Origin: Sarcocystis neurona
Taxonomy: Eukaryota > Apicomplexa > Conoidasida > Eucoccidiorida > Sarcocystidae
NCBI GenBank assembly: GCA_000727475.1
Contig: KL647318.1
Span: 532,032 to 596,031 of the forward strand
Direction: 5' to 3'
DNA length: 64,000 nt
Shown here one piece after another: positions 1 to 15,000 of the stretch. The position numbers were made by a program, and so were the translations under genes. A model generated the notes under the pieces. The model saw only the letters and a program-made list of their open reading frames with translations, did not search any database and was not told the DNA's origin. How positions within the stretch are numbered: the stretch's first letter is position 1; each line of letters starts with the position of its first letter.

Positions 1-3000
1 CTCATGCGAGCACCTTCACTTTCGACGTCAGTAGATCTCTTCGCGTAGTAGCTTCTTGCCCGACTTCCCTCATATCGACAACGGTCGCCCGGGACACATA
101 AATAGCTTCTATGCGTCTATATACGTGGACAACCACACACGGAGACCTGCACGTATATATATAGAGAGGGAGGGATATCCATGGATACAGTCATCATGGC
201 ATATATAGATACATTGTACCTGGGAGCCTCTACACGTCTATATACGTGGACAGCCACATCGAGAACTGCACTGGAGACATATATACACACATATATATAG
301 ATAGACCGAACACGCTTTATACGCATAAAGTGCGTCGAGTCGTACATGTATAGAGAGGTAGAAATAGAAGTGAATACTCTGATTGCAAGTGTGTACGGAG
401 AGCAGGGCATGGGGGACGGAGATGCAGAGAGGGTCCTGCCTGGTACAAAACCGGCAGAGGTTTGTGTGTGTCGTTCTCCGATATAACCTGCACGCAGAGA
501 TACGAGCAGCACCGTCCCTTTGTGCGTTGCATGCGGTTCACCTGGAGAGTATACTCGAACATGATTCGTTCGTTGTTTCTGTCTTTGCTGCCGGGATTTC
601 TGCTGCTGCTGCTGCTGCTTCTCGTCGTCCCACCACCGCCTACCGAGGCGGCTGCTGCGGTCCTCCCTGCTGCTGCCTTGTCTTCTCCACGTCTCGCTCG
701 TGCTGGTGAGACGGCGGCTGCAGCGAGATCCTCTGCTGCGTCTGCTGCCGCTTCTTCTTCGGCAGCTGCTGTCTCTGCTGCTGCTGCTTCCACGTCACTC
801 AGGCGTCCCTCAGCAACTGCTGGGCTGTCCGCCGAAGCCGTATCTCCGTCGCCGCTGTCTTCCTCTTCCTCCTCCTCCTCATCGCTGGCTTCTTCGTCGG
901 TCGTCTCTTGGCTGCTGTTGTCTGCTGCCGCTCCTGCTGCCGCATGGCCTTTGTCTCTGCTGCCGTCCCGCCTTCTCCCGCTTCTTCTTCCCCTACTTCT
1001 TCTTCTTCCTCCGCGTTTCCTTTCATCTCCCAGTTGCAGCAGCTGCTGCTCCTCTACCATCCGGTCGAATGCAACAGCAACACGCGCCTTGAACTTCTTC
1101 AGCGTCTGCACCGCTAACGATACGTTATTCACGCTGTGGGGCCAGCTGTACGAAGACCCTGCAGCAGCAGCAGGAAGGGAGCAGCCAATTTCCAGCAGCA
1201 GTAGCAGGGCATTCGAGCAGCAGAAGGACGGCAGGAGTTCTAATGAAGAGCCGCAACAGCACTGCAGAAACAGCAGGAGAGCGGCGGGACGCGCAGCAGA
1301 ATAGCAGCACGGGAGAGTAGCAGCGGCGGCAGACCAGCAGCACTACGGCAGCACAGTAGCAGCAGCGGGTAGCGAGACCAGCAGCAAAGCAGCATTCACA
1401 GAAGAGAAACGGACGAGGGAGGAAGCTGCAGCAGCAGCCGCAGCGGAATAAAAGTCGCAGCAGCAGCTGAAGCAAGGTCACGGCAGCAGCGGAAGAAGAG
1501 TCGCAGCAGCAGCGGAAGAAAGAGCCGCACCAGCAGCAGAAGACTGCAACAGCAAAGCACAGAAGCAGCAGGATCGAGTCCTGGCAGCTTCAGAACGGAG
1601 AGCGGGAGAAATTAGCAGAGCAGCAGCTTCAGCAGCAGCGCGCTAGCAGCAACGGCAGAGGGCAAGGGCAGCGCGAAACAACAGCAAAAGCAGCAGTGAC
1701 AGCAACGCCGTCGCAGCAGCAGCTGCAGCAGGAGAAAGAGGGGAACCGCAGCCAACCACGCAGCAGCAGCAGACGCATTCGCCTCAAGAGCAATCCCGAG
1801 GAAAGTCAAAGAAGTACGTCGCATGCAAATGTGCTTACCTGGCTTCTCAGGAAAAGCAGCATGTTGGCGCTGCGCTGCAGCTGCTTCAAGACAGCCTCTC
1901 AGCGAATAGCAGCGGACGCGGGCTTCACTCTGCAGAAGGAAGAACAAGTAATGTAGTCCAGAGAAAGTAGTAAAGTTGGGGAAGGCATCAATCAAGGAAG
2001 GGCAAACAACGGAGGAAGAGCCGAATAGAGAAAAGAAGCAGCAGAAGAGAACACGACAGACAAAAGGAGAAGAAGCAGCAGCAGCAGCAACAGCCTCTCC
2101 GTCTCGTTACATGTGCATGCAGTCTCCCTGGATCCCCTGGGGAGACAAACGTCCCGCTTGCGTCTCTCTCTCGCTGCGGTACCGGCCGCACACCACGCCA
2201 CGATTCACGTGGACGGGGAAGTCGAATACTTTCAACTGCTTGCTGCTTGGCCAGAAAAAGGAGAAGTGTCGCGCTCACCAAAATGAACCGCCCGAGAACG
2301 CGTCCCCGCCCACGAAAAAGCGGCACCTCTTCATACACACAACATGTGTGTGTACATGTCAATACAGACGCAGATACGTATGTGTGTGTGTATGTATATA
2401 TATATATATGTGTGTGTTTGTGTGTGTACATGTAGGTATGTATATATATATATATATATGACACGCGCAGATGCAGATGGCAATCATAGATGCTCGTGTG
2501 AATGTACACACAAACATGTACATATACATATATATAGAGAGAGAGGGAGAACGTACGACGCTCTCGGTTACTCCGTCCTCCCTCTCCGTCCCGATGACGC
2601 ATGCGTCATTGCGACGCGACGGCTACGCGCTCTCAAGCAGTCGACACACATATTCGTCTGTACAGAAGGAAACGAGCTGGCGCCAGTACACATACAAGAA
2701 GTGTCACACTTACGCGTGTGTACCTATGCACTGGGCCTACCTCTACATATATATATGTATACGTTATGTGCACGCATATATATATATACATGTGTAGATG
2801 AACGTAGATGAAGGCGCGTGGGGTTTATGAAGAAAGCATGGCTGCCAAGCGTTCATATAGAAACTGATAGAGGAGAAGACATGATGCAGGAGCGCGTGCA
2901 CGTCGAAGAGACCAACGCAGGTCTGCCTGAGTGAGACGCAGGAGAATGCAGAAGCAGCCTCCCCAGCGGCACCCCTGCGAACCCCCCACGAAGTTGCCTA

Positions 3001-6000
3001 CTCAGCAGTCCACACACTTAGTCGTTCCCCCTCTTATTCGGCGGCGCTTCGTATGGAGGAAGAAAGCAGGTAGCAGCACAGCTATATCGTCGTCCAATTC
3101 TCTTCCCGAATCACTGCATATGCGACGTTTACTAGCGAATGCATGCAGATGCATGCGGCGTCAGAGACAAGAAGAGAGAGAGCGAGAGACAGAGCTGCAG
3201 AAGGTGGCACCGCGAGTGACGCGCAGCTGCAGCATATAGCAGCAGGACTGGCGCGCAAGTGTAGGAGACTGCAGCAGGACTGACGCGCAGCTGCAGAAGA
3301 TAGCAGCCGGACTGTTGCAGTTTTCTATGCATGTGCCGGTGAAGGCTGAGTGGTGGGCCATTTGTCGTCACCAGATGCAGCGGCGCTATGACAGCGAACA
3401 GAAGAGTGCACTACGGTGGACAGGCTGAGCAGCGTGCCATCGGGCAGTATCTTTATATGAAGCCCGAAGTTAGTTGTCTCACACAGTTACAGGGAGAGAG
3501 ACATCTACAAATACGTTGCACCCAGGGGGTTCGCTTGGCCTGCAGAAACTTCTACGCCAACGGGGTGGGCGTCTTCTACACTTTTTTTGTAGCGGGGTGC
3601 ACACGGCAGCGCAGAGGCATGCTCGACAGCACGACGTCGCACGTAACGACGGGCACGGCGCCCGGCCACGCGGCGCAGAGAGCAGCCGTGCAGCAGCAGA
3701 AGAAGGAGACGGCAACCGACGAAGAGACGCAGAAGCCGCGGCGACGCAGAGAGCGTCGATTGACGTCGCGCAGCCGTAAACAAACGCGCGGGGATGAACA
3801 CACAAGAACTTCCCCTTTCTGAGGAGTCTCTGCACGCGTGTGGATGTTGCTGCGCAGGTGGACTACTGTGTTCGGTCGTGCAAAGTCTCTGCTGCATCAA
3901 ATATCGCTATGCAACACCTCTCTGCGAGCGCCCTTTTCATGTCTCCCCCAGGGGAACAGGCTTCGCCAGCCCTGGCGTCTCTCTGCGACGGTCCTCCCGT
4001 GCAGCTGTAGCTACGCGCCTGCAGCAGCTGCCTTCGTGTACATATGTGTGTGTGTGTGTGTGGGAAGTCCCTGTGTACTGCAGCTACGGGCGGAGCAAAG
4101 ACGTGACACTACGCGCAGAGGGACGTAATGACGAGGAGGCGACGTGGATCCTGCAGCGGCGACACAGACGTGCCCACAAGCGTGCGCGCATGCAGCTGCG
4201 TCCCGGCCTCCCCCTGCTTGCAGAGAGAGCTGTCCCCGGGGAAAAGACGGCCCTACACCCAAAGGGGGGGAGAGACATGCGTCTCTGTATCTCTCAGCAC
4301 GTATGCGTAGGAGGCCAATCGACCGAGCGACGGCCCTCTCTCCGTAGGCGGTATGAGTAGACATATGCAAGTGAAGACACGTATTTGCCTACACAGGCGT
4401 ACATGTAGAGACGTGTCTCTTCATACACATATATGAGACACAGAGAGATATATGTGCGACAAGGCTACTGTAGGAGTGCATCTGTACTTGTGTGGACCAT
4501 ACACACCGACGACGCGCGCCTACATATTTATATATGCGTATAAAGAGCGAGAAAGATGCTTGAAGGAGGGGGACTGCTGGTGTTGCACAAGCGTGGGAGT
4601 ATGTGTATGCATATAGATATAGGCGTGTATATCTGTGTGTCTAGACATGCATCTGGGGTTGTATATATATGTGCGCAGGGAGAGACGTGTCTCTGCCCCT
4701 TCCGTCGCTATGTGTCTCCGGGCACGTTGAGTCCGTTCCGGCCGCCGCCGGTTGTGTGTGGATCTGCCTCGTACCCGTCTCGTTGCTGCTGCTGCTGTGT
4801 GTTGCTTCACGCGGCGTCTCACCCGCACATAGTCGGCATAGAAGTGCTTGCTTTCCTCGAGATTTCTGCGTAGTTTTTGTTTGACACAGCAGCTGAGAGT
4901 ATTGCAGACGTTGTTGACAACGGCGCATGCAGCGAGCACGTCGGCAGTGTCGATGGCGCGCAGGACACTTTTGTTCAGAATGAAGAACAAGTCGTCCACA
5001 AGCGTCGAGTACAGGCGGTCGTCTTCCTCCTCTTCTTCCACGTCGTCGCCGAAGAGGTCCCCTGCTGGCGCTGCTCCGGCTCCTCCTGCTCCTGCTGCTA
5101 CCCCTGCAGCTGCTGCCAGCGAGACAGAGAAGCCGTCCTGCCGGAACTGCTGCGCCTGCTGCAGCCCGCTCCACCCCTGCGGCATGTCGCCCCCCCCTTC
5201 GCCGGAGTCAACGCAGAGCTCGTCGGCCACGTTCAGCGCCTGGTCGAGGGACCTGCGGCGGCGTCGCCAGACGCGCAGAAGCAGAAGAGGCAACAGCAGC
5301 AGCAGCAACAGCAGCGGCGAGCCAAGGTGTCGCCTCCCTCTGTGTACGTGCACGTGTATGACCAGGCAGAGAGCCCCAGCAGCAAGTCACGCAGACGACA
5401 CCCAGCAGCAGGGGCGCGACCGAAGAAAGCAGCAACGCAGCAGGCGGGAAAGCTGCGACAGCCGTCGCACGGTGGAGAAGCAGTGGCAGGACGCGGCAGT
5501 CTCAGACAGCGGCCGCGATCGAGACGAGACGCAGCAGCAAGACTTTTTCTTTCGAACGAGCAGCAGGTTGCCAAAGAGGCAGTAGCGGCGCCAGCAGCAG
5601 TAGATACTAGGAGCTTCCCGCAGCCAGACGCGACTGAGCGACACGTTTCGACGTGGATGCAGCAGCAGCGGCAGCAGGAAAGCGCTGCAATTGCAGCAGA
5701 CATGCAAAGCAGCGAACAAAACACCTCACGCAGTCCCCTGCCGAATGTAAGAAGGAGCCTCAGGCGGACAGAAAAGAAGCAGCAGCAACGACAGCAACAA
5801 CCCGCGTGGCAGCAGCGATCTGAGAATAGAAATGGAGTTGCTTGTTCTGGTCCAGACGCAGCAGCGGCAAGGGGCGGCCGTGCAGCACGCATGTGCAGGA
5901 CCCGCGCAGCAGCAGCAAAGGAAGCGGAGCGACGAGCAGGCAACAACACGAGCACGAGGAAACGCGAAGATCTGCCAAAGGCGCTCAACACAAGTGACAC

Positions 6001-9000
6001 ATGCGGTGGCAGCACTGGGGACAGATAGATTTCTCTGCCAGCAGAGAGACACAGACAGCCCGTCGCCGCCACACACCCCACACGAGACAGCGCAGCAGCG
6101 GAGACAGCAACAGCAGCAGCAAGGTGCGGAAGGCAGCCCGCAGACGTAGACGCGAAGAGGCAGCAGCAATCTGTGCAGAGGCGCGCGACGCAGCAGCCAA
6201 CCGTCAGGGGGACGGGCGGCTGCAGCAGAAGAAGGCGACAGAGCGAAAAGTCGAGAGCTGCGGTGTCTGTACACCAGAAACTGAGACGCGCCGGCAGAAT
6301 GGAGGACGCAGCAAACGGATGGAACGTGCGTGCAACTACTACGAGACCCACACAGCAGCCACAGGGAAGGCAGCAAACTCCTGAAATGGAACGCATGCTT
6401 GCAGAAGAGAAGGTTCCTATCCACCTAACGTGCATGCAGCAAAGCCCACACGTAGACCCGCTCATCAATACGCATGCGGGTGTATCTCCTTTCCGACGCA
6501 TGTACACCTCTATGCCAGGACAGAAAATCGACCGAAGTATTTATTATACACCAACACGCATATACATAGGACTGCATGCACATTCATCCACACACACAGA
6601 TGTGCGTCTACAAATACATACATCTACACATATGTGTACCTTCACGTCCACCTCCGGGTAATACGTATAATACACATATAGATACCCATGTGTGTCCGCC
6701 TCAAGATATATATATATATATATGTATGTGTCCGTCTACATATACACACACGTATATATGTATCTACACATGTGTCGGTACCTTTAGACATATATAGGCG
6801 CATGTTCATCTACAAAGTACATATACACACACATATACACGTGTGCATGTATTATCATCTACAGGTACATAATATACACGTATATATGTGTAAGACATAC
6901 ACGTCCATCCATATATATCCCATACAGACGTCCACACATATATGTGGGCATCTACAGGTACACACACACATATACGTGTATGTTCGCCGAAGAGACATAT
7001 ACACACATATATATATGTGGACAGCTCCAAGTATATACACACGAGCACATAGAGACGTATATGTGTCTCCACGTACAGGAGCATAGAGGCATGCAACGTG
7101 GATAATGAAGTCGAGGGGGGAACACACGTTTGGGGGGCTGCTATGGAGACAGCTGCCCGGGGGTCCCTGTACGTAGCCGGGGCCCAAGACGAGACGGGCA
7201 GGTCGCGATTTAATAGCGTTGCGAGTGTCTCTGTGTGTGGGGAAGCGAAGTCCGGCGCATGCATGTGGACAGGCGCAGAGGCGTGGGAATACACAGAAAG
7301 TCGGCTTCGTATAGGGCGGGGGGGCGAATCACAGAGACACACGTATATCGTAGGGATGCAACGTCTACCCACGTGCTGCTCCTGCGGAGACACACATATA
7401 TATGCATATACTCATATACACATATATATACATTCCCAGACACACATGCACACATATATATATACGTCTCCATTGTGAGAGATATGCAGATCATATGGAC
7501 ATACACACACATATCCATATACGTATACAAATGTACATGCGTACACATTGTGACATCTGTCATATACATATATACATATATATGTACATTGTGAGACATA
7601 CATATATACTGTGGACATACACATATACAACACGTATACATATACATATGTATACACAGTGAGAGAGAGACACACATATACATGTATACATGTACACTGC
7701 GAGATATGTATGTATATATATGTACGCATGTAGGCCTCGAGGCTTCGAGAACAATAGATGGTGAAGTTTGTGGGAGAGGAAGACACACCGGGATGGCGCG
7801 CACGGTGGTGGACCCACGAAGGGGTGATGTCCACCCTGCATGCTGCTGCTGCTGCTGCTGCGCCCCAGAGACACACGGGGAGACGGCCCCACAGAAGACG
7901 AGACGAGACGCAGCAGCGGTGCGGGCATTCGCCGAAGGCCCCTCACAAGAGTTTTCTTCGTAATAAATCAGACGCGCAGATATATAAATGCGTTTGTATC
8001 GGTAGAACAGGCCCGCAGCAGAACTCTCGTAAAAACACGAAGAGGAGGGCCTCGCTGGGACGCAGCAGCAGATGTGTCCATCCTGCAGACCACCGGCCAC
8101 GTGGGCGTTCATGAAGCACCGACCTCTCGAGAGACACACACGCGTCAAAAATCTGCAAAACGAAGTCCTTCGCACGATACTCGCACAGATGGCAGCAGTT
8201 CCTACGCCCACACCCATATATATACATATATACACATACACATATATAGACGTATGTACAGACGTCCGTGTGTTATCCAGATACACATATACATATATAT
8301 ATGTATATTTGTGTAGAGACATACATCTACTACCCATATATATACATGTGTACACAAATGCACGTAATATCCAGATATATATATATATATGTGTATAGAC
8401 ATACATGTACTATCCATATATATATATATATATGTGTATACATATGCATGTAATATCCAGGCATATCAAGGCATATATATATACGTATATATGTGTGTAG
8501 GTGTATAGACATACATCTACTACCCATATATATATATATGTGTATGCAAATGCATGTAATATCCAGGCATATATATATATACATATACGTATACAAGTGT
8601 ATAGACATACATGTACTATCCATATATATATATATGTGTGTACACATATGCTTGTAGTATCCAGGTACATATATACATATATATATGTATAGTTATAGGG
8701 ACAGATAGATACAGAGATGTAGAAAATGGCCGCGCGAGGCAACCCTGTGACGTACGTGTATATATGTGGATAGACATACACATTACTATCCACACATATA
8801 TATGTATACAAGTGTGGGCACAAAAGCACGTACTATCCAGTTATGTATATAGACACACCTGTACATAATTATAGACGCAGACACAGACAGATGTGTAGAT
8901 CTTATCGCGAAGCAACCCTGTCACAAATATGCATGCATGGGTCTACACATACGTATGCAACCACGTGTGTGTGCCGGACGTGAAGGGAGACCGCGGCGCT

Positions 9001-12000
9001 GCCAGGAGGCCACCGGCAGTTTCTCGCGTGTGTGGAGGCACAGGGGCGCAGCTGCTGCAGAGAGTCGCCTATACAGCCGTCTTCAACCCCTGCCCACACA
9101 GCTGCATGCACCCATACATACAGATACACACGTACGTGGGTGTATTATATGCTCCGAACTGCTGCAGACGAGACGTGTATGGGGGGAGATGGAGGAGACG
9201 ACAGGACGGGCAGCAAAGAAGGCACTCGGGGGACCTTCGAGACACACGCACATATATGCGTGCACATGCGCGTAGGGAACAGGCATCGCAGCAGGCCGTA
9301 CACACCCGCCTACACGTGGAGGCTCTCACACGAATATGCAGGTGATGCGTGTATGTCCTCGTGCAGGTGCGTATGTATCGGAGGAGAAGAAGGCGCACGA
9401 ACAGACCGTACACACGTCCACGTAGAGGAGGCACATATATGGAGGTCCGTGCTTGTAGGCACCAAACAGAAACGGAGACACGCGCACAAACACGTTAGAC
9501 ACACACGTACACATGTCGGCTGAGAAGACATATATGTGGAGGACGCCTGTGTAGAGGCATATACATATGTGCGTGCCTTCATGTGAAGACGCAGACGACC
9601 GTATCTTACACAGCTGGTAGAGCTGCACACGTGGACATACACATAGACGTGTGTGTGGGTACATGCGGAGGGGTATTACGGAGGAGGAGGAGGGGGGGGT
9701 AGCCTTACGCAGTAACGAAAGTATTCTCGAGGGAGACGTACTGCGCCGCAAGCTCTTCGCGGCGCTTCAGCAGAGGCGACGCCTCGAAAGTGCGACCAGC
9801 AAGTGCCTGCAGCAGCAGCAGCAGCAGCGGAAGCAGCAGCAGCAGCGGAAGCACAGAGAGAGGAAGGCACGTTCACTGTCGCTGAGACGGACTGCAGCAA
9901 ACTGCCGCTCCTCCTCCGTTCACGCGTGAAGGGTGGAGGGTGCCGGCAGGCGTCCCCGGCACTTACCAGCAGCAAACGGCGTGCGCACACGTACACACAT
10001 ATACACGAGGAACACGCATGTACGGGCAGGGGGTGATGGCGGGCACGAGCGCCGGCGAACAGCAGGAGACGGGGAGAGGACGAGGGAGCCGGTCACGCTT
10101 CACGTTGGCCCAACAGCAAAAGGAATCTGCTGCAGACGAGCAGCAGCACGCAACATGCGCGGGTGCAGTGCTGCATGCGTGTACACACCATAGGATGAAT
10201 ATGTCGGGGGACTCTGCATGCAGACTGACGAGGAGGAACTCGCACGCAGAGCATTTCTGCTGTAGATCCCCATCGCGCATGCGCAGGGACGGCTGCAAAT
10301 CGAGCCATGGTTCACTCGTACGTTCCGCCAGATGAAGCCGCCCGGCCACAGACTCACATCTGTACACAACACTATGCAGCTACATACACACATATACATA
10401 CGTGTACATACATACACATACATAGACGTACATATACATAGAGGCACGTACACACATACATATACATATACATGCATACACATATACATACATAGACATA
10501 TACATACATACGTATACATACATACGTATACATACATACGTATACATACATACGTATACATACATACGTATACATACATACGTATACATACATACGTATA
10601 CATACATACGTATACATACATACGTATACATACATACGTATAAATACATACGTATACATACATACGTATACATACATACGTATACATACATACGTATACA
10701 TACATACGTATACATACATACACGTACATATACATACACGTACGTGCATATACATACATATACATACATATAGGTACATATACAGACATATACGTACATA
10801 TGCATGCATATACGCACATATACATACATATACGTACATATACGTACACATACGTACATATACATGCATATACATACATATACATATATATACGTACGTA
10901 TACACACACATATGTACATATACATACATATACGTACGTATACATACATATACATACATATACGTACGTATACGTACATATACATACATATACGTACGTA
11001 TACATACATACACGTACATATAGTCACGCATCCGTACATATATATGCATGTACGTACACACATACACATACATATACACATACATGCATGCATATATATA
11101 GACATATAAATACGTAGACATACATCCACACATACATACATATACACATACATACGTATACGTACATATATATACACACGTAGACACAGACGTACATACA
11201 CACAGATACATACAGGTACGTCCATACATACGCACACATATACATGCATATACATACATACATATATCCACATACATACATATGCATGCATACATATCCA
11301 TATCCATACATATACATAGACACACACATACACACATATATACCTGCCTCCCTAGACGTACATCCCCCCTATACGGAGACCCACGTTCATACGTACGTGA
11401 ATACATATACGTACGTCCGCGTATCCCCCACATGCATATACGTACACATACACACACATACATATCCATACGTAGACACATACAGAGACACGGATACGAA
11501 TATGCATGCGCAGCTGCCGACCTGCAGGGGAGGGGGCCGGCCTCTTATAAGACAGACGCTACGTATGTTGTGGCGCAGGTCGCCGAAAACGTCTGGCTGG
11601 CTCGAGCGCACCGCAGCAGAGTCCACGACAGCCACGTACTACCCGCACTCAACAGCAGCAACACGTGCAAATGCATGTGCGGACAGCTGCAGCCACGTCC
11701 ACGAGTCTACCGGCTGCGCAGCTGCATGCGCACATGCACACATACAAACACATGTACATATACATAAACACGTCTATCCCTGCACAGGTCGTCGTCCCCC
11801 CCCCCCCCCCCGAATCACCACATATAACATGCATGCATATGAAGAGCCAGCGAGACGGAGAAGACTTCTGAGGATGGACGGCGCTGCTGCTGGCGAAGAA
11901 AAGGCCCTGAAAGAGCCATTCGTCTACACAGCAGAGACACACATATATGTAGATATATACTCGTACATGGAGAGACACGCATGTATATGTTCACCAATGT

Positions 12001-15000
12001 ACACATATGTGTAGACTCAGACAGAGATACACAGTGGCAGACCCCACGATATACGCTGCTACAGAGACATAGAGACACACAGAGAGATGTGTACATACAC
12101 ATATATCTGCACATATATGAAGGCATCTACACAGAAGGGAAGCGGGTGACAGGGGCAGTTTATATTGACAGATGTCTGTCTAGAGGGATACACGGATACG
12201 TACGTCTTTGTATGCGAGTGTATATGGAGAGCGCTATCTGCGTATATACACCAGGATGTGGCGGGCTTTCGATGTGCGGGTCTGCACCTAAATTTTCGTG
12301 CCCGTATACAGGGAGGTCCACACACACGGAGAAACGCAGAGGGAGAGCTGCACACCCATCTGTCCACAAGACGGGGGACAGGTGGGTACACACAGGGTGG
12401 CTGCAGGTCCAGGAACAGATATACTGTGAAGTATGCGATTCGGAAGTTGGTGGGACTCACCCCACACCGACGGACGAAGTCCACAAGCGACCCTCTCTCG
12501 TCTGCAGTGGCAAGCGCAGCACGTGCTGCTGCTGCTGCTCCTGCTGCTGCGTGCGCGTACGCGCAGCCGCTGCTGCGGACGCAGGCCGAGACGGCAGCAG
12601 CAGCGTCGCTGCTGCCGGACGACCCGGTCCCGGGGCGAAGAGCAGAAGACGCGCGAGTCTTGGCCAGCAGCAGGGGCCTGCTCGCGCGAGCTGCAGCTGT
12701 CACGAAGCGCCAGTGAAGCTGCGTACACAACTTGCTGAGGGCGGCGGTTTCGACGAGGGTGCAGTCCATGCGCCTGCAGCAGCAGCGAAACAACACCCCG
12801 CCTCCCGCGCAAGCAGCAGCTGGCGCAGATCTTCGCGCATGCGTGAACCCGAGAAGTCCCAGCACAGACGTACCGAGGAGATGTGCGTGGGCGGGAAATC
12901 CACCGGCCCAGAGACGTACACCACACAAACCCGCGACGGTCAAACGCGGAACATTTGGGCCTGCAGCAGGCATGCAGTCTCGTACGTCCTCGGCGGGCGG
13001 CCCAACACACTGCGTGGACCGCGCATGCGGACTTCCCCTCGACACATTTGTGCGGGACTCTTGCAGGAGAGACACACGCCGACGCGCAGGGACGCTTTTG
13101 AGGCACACACACGGATATACACGCATATACGGGAATACTGGGGTATGTGTCTGTGTGCGGGTGTATGTGTATGTGTGTGGGTATGGGCACGGTGTACGTA
13201 CACCGGAGAAAGGGACTCCGCTGCGTGCTGTTGCGCCTTTTGTGCGTCTGCGCCGTCTGACAGCAGCCTCTGGAGACGTGGACAGCAGCAAGTGACCCCC
13301 CCGGAAGACGAGGCAGCAGCAGGTGGGAGACGGGAGAACATGCAGTGGGGAAGCGACGCAGGCTGTGCAGAAGCCGACCGCTGAGATGCACATCTGCGCG
13401 CCTTTGCGTCTTCGGTTTTCCTCTCTAGACATATACATGCATGCAGACATATGTGTGGCGATAACAGACCAGTCCATATACACACACATACGCATGCATA
13501 TATGGAGAAAGCAACGCAGGCCGTGCAAACGTTGACGGCAAAGGGCTACAGCCACACATATCTTCGTGTTCGGTTGTTCGCTTCCCTTTCATCTCCCTTC
13601 CGCTCTGTATATATACATGTATGACAGGAAGACCTCTGAAAAACACACGTGCGCAGCGCGGCCGTATATTCAAACACACCGCACACAAAGATATGCATAC
13701 ATACATATACGTACACATACATACATATACGTACACATACATACATATATGTATATACACATACATACATATACGCACTCAAATACATACACATACATAC
13801 ATACATATACATACGTATATCCATACGTATCCACACATATACATACGTATCCATACATATACATACGTATCCATACATATACATACGTATCCATACATAT
13901 ACATACGTATCCACACGTACACGTATGAGCTGTTGCCGTATCTGAAGTTGTACCAGCACAGCTGCTGTTAACAAATCTAGCGGCGGCAATGTGGCAGCAG
14001 TAGCATCGCACTTATACATATACATACATACACACACAGACATGTAGACACATATACATACATACATATGCATGCACACATATACATAGATACGTCCATA
14101 CATTACATATACACACATACACACTACCCATACACATACGCAATACACACTACCCATACATACATATATGCACACTACCCATACATATATACATACACAC
14201 TACCCATACATATATACATACACACTACCCATACACATATACATACACACTACCCATGCATATATACATACATGCACACTGCCCATACATATATACACAC
14301 ATACACACTACCCATACACATACGCAATACACACTACCCATACATATATACATACACACTACCCATACACATATACATACACACTACCCATGCATATATA
14401 CATACATACACACCAGCAGACACAGAACTCGAAGGACTATCCCTTCTGGTATAGAGACGCCGCGGCCTCAGAGGAGGCCACGTATAAAAAGGACGTTCGG
14501 AAGACGTCGATATTTGCTCGTATATGTGGCCGTCTCTTGCGGTCTCCTCACACGCGAGTAGACACCCGTACTTGTGTCTACATTATCGTGGACACATGTA
14601 GACACACGCTGCGCATGTCTCCGCCAAAGCGAAGTGGATGGAGACGCCCTCGCGGACTGTCGGGCGGCGTGCGCGACCGAGACGAGACGTACCGAAGGTC
14701 GACGGGGTCGCACTTTTCCTCCGGCTTCATCGCCAGCAAGTCCTCCCTGAAGAAAACAGCAGCAGCGTAGACGAGAAGAAGTCTGCGCAGCAGGCTGCAG
14801 CACAGCAGCCAGCAGACCGCGCGCCACTTCGCGTCCAACTTGCCGACGTACATGCAGAGGTGGACGGACTCTCGCCGGAGGTCAGACATCAGCAGCTGCC
14901 CATCCATACATGCGTATACGGGTAGATTCGTGCATGCACATATATACACATCGAGAGACACCGAGACAGAGACGGACAGAGACAGGCACTCGGAAGCGCA

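Noticed and set aside
462..1304. Plus-strand frame of 280 codons, Ala/Ser/Leu-rich
   Set aside because: It is the complement of the COG4 exon at 1133-542, whose minus-strand frame contains the conserved VNNVSLAVQTLKK block. The plus frame is pure low complexity.
4877..6028. Plus-strand frame of 383 codons
   Set aside because: It covers the reverse of the COG4 signature exon and then CAG tract. No domain is visible and the minus-strand exon explains the conservation.
5233..6507. Minus-strand frame of 424 codons, Cys/Leu-rich
   Set aside because: It arises from CTG-read triplets in a COG4 intron. It is low complexity with no conserved block beyond the exon boundary.
10372..11481. Minus-strand frame of 369 codons, Tyr/Val/Cys/Met repeats
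   Set aside because: A direct product of the TACA/TACG array. Both strands are open for the same reason.
12059..13555. Minus-strand frame of 498 codons
   Set aside because: Only the 12773-12468 part matches COG4. The rest is intron with microsatellite and acceptor sequence.
10380..14415. Telomere or subtelomere
   Set aside because: No TTTAGGG or AAACCCT heptamer arrays were seen. The repeats lie within introns of a conserved gene.
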